Both the position numbers and the translations under genes were made by a program. A DNA stretch of 64,000 nucleotides from Sulfitobacter sp. CW3 (GTDB lineage: Bacteria > Pseudomonadota > Alphaproteobacteria > Rhodobacterales > Rhodobacteraceae), in NCBI RefSeq assembly GCF_019392245.1, contig NZ_JAHXRL010000006.1:1-64000 (forward strand). Reading direction: 5' to 3'. Positions 45,936-54,489 of this stretch are shown here, in pieces. The number at the start of each line of letters is the position of its first letter. Position 1 is the first letter of the stretch. The notes below the pieces were generated by a model that searched no databases, was not told the DNA's origin, and saw only the letters and a program-made list of their open reading frames with translations.

Positions 45936-45968
45936 AACTGGCGGGGTACCAGTTCCTCTGACCAGAGG
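45936..45968. other. Two adjacent stem-loops (possible small RNA or leader structure)
   Basis: AACTGG-cggggta-CCAGTT (45936-45954) is directly followed by CCTCTG-ac-CAGAGG (45955-45968). They are perfect stems with no spacer. The strand is unknown. Neither is followed by a T-run. Confidence 0.4.
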
Positions 45969-46054
45969 GGGCCGGAAACTTGGGTTTTAAATAGCCGATT
46001 TTGACGGGGAACCTGCCGGCAAATCAGCCACGACGACAAAAGCCTTGCGCAGCA

Positions 46055-46071
46055 CATCACAATATCTGATG
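46055..46071 (+). promoter_or_regulatory. Candidate LysR-type operator (T-N11-A)
   Basis: CATCA-N7-TGATG is an interrupted palindrome containing T-N11-A, the LysR-family consensus, 31 nt before the LysR start codon. Autoregulation is the natural reading. Confidence 0.4.
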
Positions 46072-46102
46072 CTTTACATGATTTAATCACGAAAGCATAT
46101 GG

Positions 46103-46951
46103 ATGAGAAACCTTGATATCACCACGCTTAGGTCCTTTGTTGCCGTGGCGGATTCCGGCGGGGTGACACGTGCCGCGGGCTTTCTGCATCTAACCCAATC
46201 CGCCGTCTCAATGCAGTTGAAACGTCTCGAAGACCTATTGGGCCTCGAATTGCTGGATCGGTCGGGCCGCACCATCGCATTGACGGCAAGCGGCGAACAG
46301 GTGTTGGCCTATGCCCGCCGCATGATTGCGTTGAATGATGAAATGATTGGCAGACTGACGGATCAATCGCACGAGGGGGTGATCAGCTTGGGCGTGCCCC
46401 ATGACATCGTCTATCCGGCGATCCCCCAAGTGCTAAAGCAGTTTCATGCGGTTTTCCCGCGGGTTCGGGTGCAGTTGGAATCCTCTTACACCCGTACGCT
46501 CAAGGAAAGCTTTGCCAAGGGGGCCTGCGATTTGATCATGACCACGGAAAGCGGTCTTGATACCGGCGGTGAAACGCTATGCGCAAAGCCCCTGATCTGG
46601 ATCGGGGCACCGGGTGGCGCGGCGTGGCGCCAGCGGCCGTTGAAACTGGCCCTTGGTCGTTTCTGCACGTTCCGCCCCAAGGTGGTCGAGGCGCTGGACC
46701 AGCATAAGGTCAAATGGGATTTGATTGTCGAGACAGAAAGCGACCGCACCATCGAGGCGACGGTGAGCGCCGATCTTGCTGTGCATGCGATGATCGACGG
46801 CACCGAGCCGCCTCATCTTGAGCGGATACATCACCACGGCGCGCTGCCGGTTCTGCCGGCGCAGAACATCAATCTCTACGGTGCTTTAGCAACGCGGAAT
46901 ATAGTGCACGATTCGTTGGCGGGCATGATCCGCGATATGTTTCGAAAATAA
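46103..46951 (+). CDS. LysR family transcriptional regulator
   Basis: The 282-residue protein has the N-terminal winged helix-turn-helix (LRSFVAVADSGGVTRAAGFLHLTQSAVSMQLKRLE, residues 8-42) and the effector-binding domain from about 90 (GVISLGVPHDIVYPAIPQVL). It is slightly short for the family. The only divergent neighbour is the BI-1 gene 340 nt away, a possible but unproven target. Confidence 0.92.
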   Translation: MRNLDITTLRSFVAVADSGGVTRAAGFLHLTQSAVSMQLKRLEDLLGLELLDRSGRTIALTASGEQVLAYARRMIALNDEMIGRLTDQSHEGVISLGVPHDIVYPAIPQVLKQFHAVFPRVRVQLESSYTRTLKESFAKGACDLIMTTESGLDTGGETLCAKPLIWIGAPGGAAWRQRPLKLALGRFCTFRPKVVEALDQHKVKWDLIVETESDRTIEATVSADLAVHAMIDGTEPPHLERIHHHGALPVLPAQNINLYGALATRNIVHDSLAGMIRDMFRK

Positions 46952-47416
46952 CCGAAAGGATAGATGGTACCCCGATTGCACCCTGCAGATACACGGAATT
47001 GCACTGTCATCGCCAGCGCAGGTTGACCATACGTCCTTTGGCCGGAGTTTTGAAACGCTGACGTCTGTCAGGTGTTTTCTCAATCAGGGCAGGAATATGA
47101 TCTTTGCACTCCCGCAATGGGTAGGAGAAGTTTACTGGCGACACATAAATGCCTTTTTTCACATTTAGGTATCGCCGTGGACTCAAATGCACGTATAGGG
47201 TGTGTTGTATTTTTAGAGAATATGCACCTGCAAATGTTTAAGTGAGAAATAGAACCCCGATCTTATTAGGGTTTATATGCATTCGGACTTTATTTGTGAG
47301 CGTTTAAAGAGTAAATGAGGCCATAAGGCTGCGGAGATGGCGATTTTTAACCATTTCCGTTAGATGTAAAACGTACTGCACATGTCCGTGTGCATGCAAC
47401 TGGAAAGAGTATAGCG
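46952..47416. other. AT-rich 465-nt intergenic region
   Basis: The stretch from about 47130 to 47400 is clearly richer in A and T than all neighbours and holds no gene that I can support. A minus-strand open frame at 47007-47192 (GTG start, 61 codons) has no ribosome site or recognised domain. A palindrome near the XRE gene is listed separately. Confidence 0.5.
47377..47394 (+). promoter_or_regulatory. Candidate operator of the XRE regulator
   Basis: TGCACA-tgtccg-TGTGCA is a perfect 6-bp inverted repeat 22 nt before the XRE start codon. The position suits autorepression. Confidence 0.35.
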
Positions 47417-47791
47417 ATGCCGCACAAAGTAGATGTTCATGTAGGACAGCGTATCCGTCAACGCCGCTGGTTGGCCGGAATGACGCAACAAAAGCTTGCA
47501 GAACTGGTGGGAATAAAATTCCAACAGATCCAAAAATACGAAACGGGTGCGAACCGCGTCAGCGCGTCGCGTTTGTGGGATATTGCGGATGCACTAGGTG
47601 TAGAGGTCGCGCATTTCTTTGAAGGGCTCGAGGCTGAAAAAGGCCAGTCTGATACGCCGCTAAGAAATATTCCCGCCGACCTGATTGGCGACAAGGAGGC
47701 CATGGATCTGGTGCGTTCGTATTATTCGATCCCGGAACACCAACGCCGCCGCCTTTTTGAACTGGCGCGCGTTTTGAGTGATGTAGCCTGA
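47417..47791 (+). CDS. XRE-family helix-turn-helix regulator
   Basis: The 124-residue protein has a Cro/cI-type DNA-binding domain at residues 8-65 (GQRIRQRRWLAGMTQQKLAELVGIKFQQIQKYETG) and a short helical C-terminal part (DKEAMDLVRSYYSIPEHQRRRLFELARVLSD). Such small solo XRE proteins are widespread in Rhodobacteraceae chromosomes. ATG 47417 is chosen because GGAAAGAG lies just upstream. The upstream in-frame start at 47390 would add nine unlikely residues. Targets are unknown. Confidence 0.88.
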   Translation: MPHKVDVHVGQRIRQRRWLAGMTQQKLAELVGIKFQQIQKYETGANRVSASRLWDIADALGVEVAHFFEGLEAEKGQSDTPLRNIPADLIGDKEAMDLVRSYYSIPEHQRRRLFELARVLSDVA

Positions 47792-47868
47792 TACTAATCG
47801 ACCTAGCCCCATAGGGGGGGTCGTCAAGGTTATTGCAACAGTAATAAGTTGATGTCACTGAAAGGGTC

Positions 47869-48675
47869 ATGAAAATTCATGATGACCTTGATCCCGACAT
47901 CCTTCGTGTCGGCCATTTATTGGCCGATGCCGCCCGAGTAGAGACACTGGCGCATTTTCGAGCGCCGGATTTGTCTGCTGATAACAAACTTTCGCAAGGC
48001 TATGATCCTGTCACCATCGCGGACCGCGCAGCGGAACGTGCCATGGTGGACATTCTGGCGCGCGAACGGCCCGATGATGCCATTCTGGGCGAGGAATATG
48101 GCGCTGTTGCGGGTACGTCCGGCCTGACATGGGTCTTGGATCCGATTGATGGCACACGGGGGTTCGTCTCTGGGACGCCGACATGGGGCGTGTTGATTGC
48201 CGTAGGTGGCAGCGACGGCCCGTTTTTCGGGATCATTGATCAACCTTATATTCGTGAACGCTTTGTTGGCGGCCCGGGTCTGGCAATGGTCACCGGGCCC
48301 AGCGGTACGCATCCGCTGAAAACCCGCGACGCGCGCGATCTGTCAGAAGCGACAGTTTTCACCACATTTCCAGAAGTTGGCAGTGCCGACGAAGGGGCAG
48401 CCTTTCATCAGGTGGCACAGAAGGCTCGGCTGACCCGCTATGGCATGGATTGCTATGCTTATGCGCTGGTCGCGGCTGGCCAGGTCGATCTGGTGATTGA
48501 ATCGTGCCTGAATGCCTATGACATCCAAGCCCCTATTGCCGTGATCCAAGCCGCAGGCGGGATCGTTACCGATTGGCAAGGTGGCCCCGCACATCAGGGG
48601 GGGCGTGCCGTTGCGGCGGCGAATGCTGAAATCCACGCGCAGGCGCTCGAAATTCTTCGGGCCTGCCCCGCGTGA
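47869..48675 (+). CDS. hisN: Inositol monophosphatase family, histidinol-phosphatase (HisN) type
   Basis: The 268-residue Mg-dependent phosphatase has the three metal motifs: GEEYG (near residue 80), WVLDPIDGTRGFV (near 88-100) and YDIQAPIAVIQAAGG (near 215). The GTRGF variant and the arrangement match HisN, which dephosphorylates histidinol phosphate in histidine synthesis in bacteria that lack the HisB phosphatase domain. Generic inositol-phosphatase activity is the alternative. The 8-oxoguanine deaminase gene overlaps its stop by 4 nt (GTGA). Confidence 0.85.
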   Translation: MKIHDDLDPDILRVGHLLADAARVETLAHFRAPDLSADNKLSQGYDPVTIADRAAERAMVDILARERPDDAILGEEYGAVAGTSGLTWVLDPIDGTRGFVSGTPTWGVLIAVGGSDGPFFGIIDQPYIRERFVGGPGLAMVTGPSGTHPLKTRDARDLSEATVFTTFPEVGSADEGAAFHQVAQKARLTRYGMDCYAYALVAAGQVDLVIESCLNAYDIQAPIAVIQAAGGIVTDWQGGPAHQGGRAVAAANAEIHAQALEILRACPA

Positions 48676-50012
48676 CAGAGATCCTTGTCCGAAACGCTGA
48701 TCACATCCTGACCATGGACGACACGCGCCGGGAATTGGCCGGTGCAGACATCCTGATCCGGGATGGGGCCATCGCCGAGGTCGGGCATGGATTGACTTGC
48801 GAGGGGGAGGTCATCAACGCGGCAGGATGTGTCGTGACGCCCGGCCTCGTGAACACCCATCACCATTTGTACCAGACATTAACCCGCGCTGTGCCGGGCG
48901 GGCAGGACGCATTGTTGTTCGGCTGGCTGCGCACGCTCTATCCGATTTGGGCGCGGTTCACGCCAGACCATATGTTCACCTCGGCCCAGATCGGGCTGGC
49001 CGAACTGGCCCTGTCTGGCTGCACCCTCAGCTCGGACCACTTGTATCTTTATCCCAACGGATCGCGGCTGGAGGATACCATTCACGCCGCCCGCGAAATT
49101 GGCCTGCGTTTTCAACCCACCCGCGGCGCGATGAGCATTGGCGAAAGCGACGGCGGCCTGCCGCCCGACGCGGTGGTCGAGGATGAGGCCACGATCTTGA
49201 ACGATTGCGTCCGGGTGATCGACGCCTTTCATGATGCCAGCCCGTCATCGATGTGCCGTGTGGCGGTCGCCCCCTGTTCGCCGTTTTCCGTCAGCTGTGA
49301 TTTGATGCGCGATGCTGCAGTGCTTGCGCGGGACAAAGGGGTGATGCTGCACACCCATCTGGCCGAAAACGATCAGGACATCGCCTATTCCCTAGAGAAA
49401 TTCGGCTGCAGGCCCGGGCAATATGCCCAAGATCTCGGCTGGGTCGGCCCTGATGTGTGGCATGCCCATTGCGTCAAGCTGGACCAAAGCGAGATTGACC
49501 TGTTTGCCCGGACTGGCACAGGCGTTGCGCATTGCCCGTGTTCCAACTGCCGCTTGGGGTCTGGCATCGCACCTGTGCGCAGGCTGCGCGATGCGGGCGT
49601 GCGTGTGGGTCTGGGGGTGGATGGATCGGCCAGCAACGACGCCAGCAACCTGATCGGCGAAGCGCGACAGGCCATGTTGTTGCAACGCGTGATGCTGGGC
49701 GCTGACGCCATGAGCGCGCGCGAGGCGCTGGAAATCGCCACCCGTGGCGGCGCTGATGTACTGGGGCGCCCGGAATGCGGGCGGATCGCAGTGGGCGCGC
49801 GGGCGGACATTGCCATTTGGGATGTCAGCAGGATCGAGAGCGCGGGCAGCTGGGACCCAGCAGCCTTGCTGATGGCGGGTCCGCAGACCGTGCGGGATCT
49901 GTTGGTTGAGGGGCGCAGGATTGTCGCAGACGGGCAGGTGCAAACCATCGATCTGCAAGCACAACTGACGCGGCAAAAGACCTTGGTGCAGGGCCTGCAG
50001 GCGCAGTTGTAA
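48672..50012 (+). CDS. 8-oxoguanine deaminase-type amidohydrolase
   Basis: The 446-residue enzyme starts with GTG at 48672, inside the hisN stop. It has the metal-binding NTHHHLYQTLTR, HTHLAEND, WHAHCVKL and DGSASNDASN motifs of the AtzB/TrzN/8-oxoguanine deaminase branch of the amidohydrolases. 8-Oxoguanine deaminase converts the oxidised base to urate. The neighbouring guanine deaminase supports a purine substrate. Deamination of another aromatic amine cannot be excluded. Confidence 0.82.
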   Translation: MTEILVRNADHILTMDDTRRELAGADILIRDGAIAEVGHGLTCEGEVINAAGCVVTPGLVNTHHHLYQTLTRAVPGGQDALLFGWLRTLYPIWARFTPDHMFTSAQIGLAELALSGCTLSSDHLYLYPNGSRLEDTIHAAREIGLRFQPTRGAMSIGESDGGLPPDAVVEDEATILNDCVRVIDAFHDASPSSMCRVAVAPCSPFSVSCDLMRDAAVLARDKGVMLHTHLAENDQDIAYSLEKFGCRPGQYAQDLGWVGPDVWHAHCVKLDQSEIDLFARTGTGVAHCPCSNCRLGSGIAPVRRLRDAGVRVGLGVDGSASNDASNLIGEARQAMLLQRVMLGADAMSAREALEIATRGGADVLGRPECGRIAVGARADIAIWDVSRIESAGSWDPAALLMAGPQTVRDLLVEGRRIVADGQVQTIDLQAQLTRQKTLVQGLQAQL

Positions 50013-50117
50013 ATCTGTTGAGCGATCAAAAGGCGTGGCTGCGCCACATTATGTTTTTTGCGCCCGCTGAACCGTGAGCCTGCCTGAATGAGCGGCATGG
50101 GCGGTGAGGCGTTGGAT

Positions 50118-50147
50118 GCTCCGCAGGGAGTTTATTTTGCAAAATGA
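50118..50147. repeat. Dispersed intergenic repeat, GGAGTTTATTT family, copy 2
   Basis: GCTCCGCAGGGAGTTTATTT is followed by TGCAAAATGAC, matching the element at 38773-38806 apart from a few bases. It lies between the convergent deaminase genes. Confidence 0.65.
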
Positions 50148-50168
50148 CTTAGGCCCACATGGTATCGG

Positions 50169-51461
50169 CTAGGCGCGTTTTTTGCCGCCGACCCAGACGT
50201 CCTGGATGGCACGATCATCGCCCATCATGATGGTGGCAAAGAGTTTGTCCCAGATGGTTTCGGCGTTGTCTGCCCGCTGTGCAATGGCAGGGGTGGAAGA
50301 AAGGTCGAGCACAGTTATGTCTGCCTCGAACCCCGGGGACAGGCGGCCGATTTTGTCCTGCAGGTGTAGGCTGCGGGCGGAACCGGCGGTGGCGAGCCAG
50401 ATCAATTGTGCGGCGTGCAGTGGCGTGCCTCGCAATTGGCCGATCTCGTAGGCGGCAGCCATGGTGCGCAGCATCGAGAAAGACGAGCCGCCGCCGGTGT
50501 CGGTTGCCAGGCCAATGGGAATATCGCGGGCAGCAAGCCCGGCCATGTCAAACAGGCCAGAGCCGATGAAGGTGTTTGATGTCGGGCAATGGACTATCGC
50601 AGCACCGCTGTGCGCAATTTGGTCAATTTCGCGCGGTTCAAGGTGGATCGCATGGCCGAACACCGCACGTTCGCCGACAAGGCCATGCTCTTGATAGGTA
50701 TCAAGATAATCACGGGCGTGGGGGACCAGATCGCGGACCCATGCGATTTCATCGACCTGTTCGCTGAGATGTGTTTGCATCAGGCAATCGGGTCGCTCGG
50801 CCCAAAGTGCGCCGAGAGCTGCCAACTGATCGGGGGTTGAGGTCGGCGTGAAGCGCGGGGTGATCGCATAGCTGGCGCGGCCTTTGCCATGCCAGCGGTC
50901 GATCAGGGCTTTGCTGTCGTCATAGGCCGATTGCGCCGTATCGCGCAGCCCGTCCGGCGCGTTGCGGTCCATACAGGTTTTGCCCGCCACGATCCGCTGG
51001 CCCCGCATTGCGGCCGCGTCAAAGATCGCATCGACGCTGTGTGGTGCAATTGTTGTATAACTACAGACGGTTGTTGTGCCATGGGCAAGGGTCACGTCCA
51101 GATACCGCCCGGCAATCTGGGTGGCGTAATCCGCATCGGACAGGCGCATTTCCTCGGGGAAGGTATAGCGGTTCAGCCAGTCGATCAGCCGCTTGCCCCA
51201 GCTCGCGATGATCGCCGTCTGTGGGTAATGGGCATGGGCGTCGACAAAGCCGGGGCAGATCAGCGCATCCCCGTAATCGGTGATCTGTGCGTGTGGATGG
51301 GCCTTGCGCAATGTATCTGCCGACCCGACTGCAACGATATGGCCATCCTTGATCAGGACGCCGCCCGCACTGTCGATTGAAACCGCATCCTCCCAAGCTT
51401 GGGAGAGGGGATTTCCCGAAAACTGCAGGGTGTGGCCAAGGAGGAGAGTGTGCTGTGTCAT
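50169..51461 (-). CDS. guaD: Guanine deaminase
   Basis: The 430-residue amidohydrolase converts guanine to xanthine. Motifs typical of GuaD are seen: DAHAHYPQTAIIASWGKRLIDWLNRYTFPEE (metal ligands H and H, substrate loop), QTHLSEQVDEI, HAIHLEPRE and LATDTGGGSSFSMLRTMA. Its length is normal. It converges on the 8-oxoguanine deaminase gene with a 156-nt gap, so the two enzymes of purine-base catabolism are neighbours but not one transcript. Confidence 0.93.
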   Translation of the reverse strand: MTQHTLLLGHTLQFSGNPLSQAWEDAVSIDSAGGVLIKDGHIVAVGSADTLRKAHPHAQITDYGDALICPGFVDAHAHYPQTAIIASWGKRLIDWLNRYTFPEEMRLSDADYATQIAGRYLDVTLAHGTTTVCSYTTIAPHSVDAIFDAAAMRGQRIVAGKTCMDRNAPDGLRDTAQSAYDDSKALIDRWHGKGRASYAITPRFTPTSTPDQLAALGALWAERPDCLMQTHLSEQVDEIAWVRDLVPHARDYLDTYQEHGLVGERAVFGHAIHLEPREIDQIAHSGAAIVHCPTSNTFIGSGLFDMAGLAARDIPIGLATDTGGGSSFSMLRTMAAAYEIGQLRGTPLHAAQLIWLATAGSARSLHLQDKIGRLSPGFEADITVLDLSSTPAIAQRADNAETIWDKLFATIMMGDDRAIQDVWVGGKKRA

Positions 51462-51578
51462 TACGCCATCTTAGGCCCTTGTGAGGAGAGGGACAATCGG
51501 TCGGATTGGGCTTTTCGCACCATTGTATCCCTGCTTGGCGGCGCTTATTGTTAGCGCAAATCTTTATGGGGGTGCGCT

Positions 51579-52982
51579 ATGTCTGATGAAACGCAAGAAT
51601 TGGAACTGGCACCCGAAGCAGAAGACGATTCCGAGGCTTACAAGCTGAACAAGAAGGCCGTGGCCTCGATCCTTTATGCGGTCGAGATTGACGATGCTGA
51701 GCGGCTGACCGAGCTGATGGAGCCGTTGCACGCGGCGGACATCGCCGACCTTTTGGAACAAATCAGCAGTTTCGAGCGGACCAAGCTGATCCGGCTGTAT
51801 GACCGCGAGTTTGACGGGGAAATCCTGTCGGAACTTGATGAATCCATCCGCGAGGAAGTCATCGCGATTCTGACGCCGCAGGTCTTGTCTGATGCTGTGC
51901 GCGACATGGACAGCGATGATGTTGTTGACCTGATCGAGGACCTTGAAGACGCGCAGGCCGAAGCAATTTTGGGCGCGCTGGAAGATGTCGACCGCGCGGC
52001 GGTTGAACAGGCGCTGACCTATCCTGAGTATTCCGCCGGTCGTTTGATGCAGCGCGAGGTCGTGATGGCCCCCGAACATTGGACCGTGGGCGAGGCGATC
52101 GATCATCTGCGCAAAACGCCCGAAGAGGATTTGCCGGATCAGTTCTATCACATCGTGATGGTTGATCCGCGCATGCATCCGGTGGGCAATGTGACCTTGG
52201 GCAAGCTGATGCGTTCAAAGCGCGCAACGATGCTTAGCGATATTCTGGAAGACACGTTTCAGGTCATCCCCGCCATGCAGCCCGAGGGCGATGTTGCCTA
52301 TGCATTCAACCAGTACCACCTGATTTCTGCGCCTGTCGTTGACGACGAGGGGCGGTTGATTGGTGTGATCACCATTGATGACGCCATGGCCGTGCTGGAC
52401 GAGGAACACGAGGAAGATATCCTGCGTCTGGCGGGTGTGGGCGAGGGGTCCCTGTCGGACCGCGTGATCGAGACGACCAAGCAACGCCTGCCGTGGCTGG
52501 CGGTCAACCTGCTGACGGCGATTGCCGCATCCATGGTGATTTCCCAGTTCGAGGTCGCTATCGCGCAGATTGTGGCGCTGGCCGTGCTGATGCCGATCGT
52601 CGCGTCGATGGGCGGCAATGCGGGTACGCAAAGCCTGACCGTGGCGGTGCGCGCGATTGCAACGCGCGATTTGACCGGATCGAACGTATGGCGCGTGATC
52701 CGGCGCGAATGTCTGGTGGGGTTGATCAACGGTGTGATCTTTGCGGTGATCATGGGAATAGTTGGCGTGATCTGGTTCGGCTCGCCCGCGCTGGGCTATG
52801 TGATTGCGATAGCGATGGTGATCAATATGGTCGTGGCCGGCTTGGCCGGGACCGGTATTCCGATTGTGCTGGAACGGATCGGCGTTGATCCGGCGCTTGC
52901 CTCCGGGGCGTTCGTGACCACCGTGACCGATGTGGTCGGATTTTTCGCGTTTCTGGGCCTTGCGGCGGCTGTGTTGCTGTGA
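51579..52982 (+). CDS. mgtE: Magnesium transporter MgtE
   Basis: The 467-residue protein has the cytoplasmic N domain (about 40-145), a CBS pair that senses Mg2+ (about 150-275) and five membrane helices with the pore motif MPIVASMGGNAGTQSLTV and late VAGLAGTGIPIVL. It is a gated Mg2+ channel in the inner membrane. The first gene of a coupled series, it overlaps the cyclo-ligase start by 4 nt. I see no Mg-responsive leader structure in the 117-nt upstream region. Confidence 0.94.
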   Translation: MSDETQELELAPEAEDDSEAYKLNKKAVASILYAVEIDDAERLTELMEPLHAADIADLLEQISSFERTKLIRLYDREFDGEILSELDESIREEVIAILTPQVLSDAVRDMDSDDVVDLIEDLEDAQAEAILGALEDVDRAAVEQALTYPEYSAGRLMQREVVMAPEHWTVGEAIDHLRKTPEEDLPDQFYHIVMVDPRMHPVGNVTLGKLMRSKRATMLSDILEDTFQVIPAMQPEGDVAYAFNQYHLISAPVVDDEGRLIGVITIDDAMAVLDEEHEEDILRLAGVGEGSLSDRVIETTKQRLPWLAVNLLTAIAASMVISQFEVAIAQIVALAVLMPIVASMGGNAGTQSLTVAVRAIATRDLTGSNVWRVIRRECLVGLINGVIFAVIMGIVGVIWFGSPALGYVIAIAMVINMVVAGLAGTGIPIVLERIGVDPALASGAFVTTVTDVVGFFAFLGLAAAVLL

Positions 52983-53542
52983 CCGATCTGGCGGCCATCA
53001 AAGACGCGGCGCGCAAGGCGGGTTTTGCCCGGCGCAAAACGCTGTTTGATGCTGCCAATGATGCGCAAGCCGGTTACCTGAGCGAGGTTCTGGCGGGCTA
53101 CCGCGGTGTGGCGCTGTCCGGCTTTATGCCGATCCGCACCGAAATCGACCCGGGCCCCGCCATGGCAGAGGCCTCTGCCCATGGGGTGGTGGGTGTGCCC
53201 GTTATCATGGGCCCTGGTCAGCCTTTGCAGTTTTCGCGTTGGACACCGCAAGCGGCGATGACAAGCGGCCCGTTTGGCGCGCAAGTACCTGTCCTCGAAG
53301 ATTTTTTCGAACCGGAAATCCTGATCGTGCCCTTGCTGGCCTTTACCAGAAACGGCGACAGATTGGGCTATGGCGGCGGGTTTTACGATCGGACCTTGGC
53401 GCAGCTGCGGGCGCGGCGGGCGACGCTGGCGATTGGCTTTGCATTTGCGGGGCAAGAGGTCGATGACCTGCCGTTGGAACCCACAGATGAGCCGCTTGAT
53501 CTGATCGTGACCGAAGCGGGCGTGATAGACATCACACGATGA
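52979..53542 (+). CDS. 5-formyltetrahydrofolate cyclo-ligase
   Basis: The 187-residue enzyme uses ATP to turn 5-formyl-THF into 5,10-methenyl-THF. It has the basic N-terminal helix (ARKAGFARRKTLFDAAND) and the substrate motif RLGYGGGFYDRTLAQLRA. It starts with GTG at 52979, overlapping mgtE. In many proteobacteria its gene lies next to the 6S RNA gene, and a structured 134-nt gap follows here. Confidence 0.92.
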   Translation: MTDLAAIKDAARKAGFARRKTLFDAANDAQAGYLSEVLAGYRGVALSGFMPIRTEIDPGPAMAEASAHGVVGVPVIMGPGQPLQFSRWTPQAAMTSGPFGAQVPVLEDFFEPEILIVPLLAFTRNGDRLGYGGGFYDRTLAQLRARRATLAIGFAFAGQEVDDLPLEPTDEPLDLIVTEAGVIDITR

Positions 53543-53545
53543 CGG

Positions 53546-53676
53546 ACGTCCGGTGCGTCTATTGCGGTGTCTCGTTACGCGGCTAAACGACAACAACGCG
53601 GCGTTTCGGCGCTGCGGGCAAAATTCTGGCGCGCTGCCCCTTGCCCTTGGCCGCGTCGCGGCCTAACGCTGGGGGC
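53546..53676 (+). ncRNA. ssrS: Candidate 6S RNA
   Basis: The gap after the cyclo-ligase gene has complementary ends (CGTTA with TAACG, ACGCGGC with GCCGCGT) around a GC-rich interior, as expected for the closing stem and long hairpin of 6S RNA. It includes TTGCGGTGTCTCG, similar to the conserved 5' part. Position next to this gene is typical. Exact ends are uncertain, and the RNA may run into the ymdB-like gene. Confidence 0.4.
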
Positions 53677-54489
53677 ATGAAAATACTCTTTCTTGGCGAT
53701 GTCATGGGCCGTTCCGGCCGCCGTGCAATTAGCGAAAATCTGCCCCGTCTGCGCAAGGACTGGAAGCTGGATTTCGTCGTGGTGAATGGCGAAAATGCCA
53801 CCTCGGGGATGGGGCTGTCTGGCCTGCATGCCAAAACCCTGCTTGACGCAGGGGCCGACTGTCTGACCCTCGGCGATCATGCGTTCGATCAAAAAGACAT
53901 GCTTAGCTTTATCGAGCAGGAACAGCGCATTATCCGCCCTTTGAATTTCTCGAAGAATGCACCGGGCAAGGGCGCGCGCCTGTTCACGGCGCAGAACGGT
54001 CGCAAGGTACTGGTCGTTCAGGCGCTTGGTCAGGTGTTCATGAAGCGCCCCTTTGACGATCCGTTTTCGGCGTTGGAACCGGTGTTGAAAACCCACCCCT
54101 TGGGTGGCTTGGCCTCTGCCGTGATCGTCGACATCCATTGCGAAGCCACATCCGAGAAAATGGCCATGGGCCATTGGTGCGACGGGCGGGCTAGCCTTGT
54201 TGTCGGCACCCATACCCATGTGCCCACATCCGATGCGATGGTCCTGCCCGGCGGCACGGCTTATCTGACCGATGCAGGCATGTGCGGCGATTATCATTCC
54301 GTCATCGGAATGGAAAAAACCGAACCCCTGCGCCGCTTTATAACTGGCATGCCCAAAGACCGCTTTACCCCCGCCAATGACGAGGCAACCCTGTCAGGCG
54401 TCTACATCGAAACCGATGATCGTACCGGCAAGGCAACCCGTATCGTTCCGGTGCGCCAAGGCGGTAAGCTGCAACAAAGCGCCCCGTGA
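53677..54489 (+). CDS. YmdB-like metallophosphoesterase (TIGR00282 family)
   Basis: The 270-residue protein has the dinuclear metal motifs FLGDVMGRSGR, NGENAT, GDHAFDQKD and GTHTHVPTSDAM, and the family signature GMCGDYHSVIGM. In Bacillus YmdB is a 2',3'-cyclic-nucleotide phosphodiesterase affecting biofilm and RNA turnover. The role in alphaproteobacteria is unknown. The ATG at 53677 fits the family. The DMT transporter start overlaps the stop by 4 nt. Confidence 0.9.
   Translation: MKILFLGDVMGRSGRRAISENLPRLRKDWKLDFVVVNGENATSGMGLSGLHAKTLLDAGADCLTLGDHAFDQKDMLSFIEQEQRIIRPLNFSKNAPGKGARLFTAQNGRKVLVVQALGQVFMKRPFDDPFSALEPVLKTHPLGGLASAVIVDIHCEATSEKMAMGHWCDGRASLVVGTHTHVPTSDAMVLPGGTAYLTDAGMCGDYHSVIGMEKTEPLRRFITGMPKDRFTPANDEATLSGVYIETDDRTGKATRIVPVRQGGKLQQSAP

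Larger units (their letters stand above)
45763..46102. other. Divergent intergenic region between the BI-1 and LysR genes
   Basis: The 340-nt gap holds no convincing protein gene. It contains two adjacent stem-loops at 45936-45968 and a LysR-type box at 46055-46071, listed separately. Confidence 0.6.

Noticed and set aside
47007..47192. 61-residue minus-strand frame in the AT-rich gap, briefly considered a transposase remnant
   Set aside because: No ribosome site, no recognised motif, and only a vague likeness to transposase ends. It is not strong enough to call.
51462..51578. Possible Mg2+ riboswitch before mgtE
   Set aside because: The short leader shows no ykoK/M-box features or strong paired structure.
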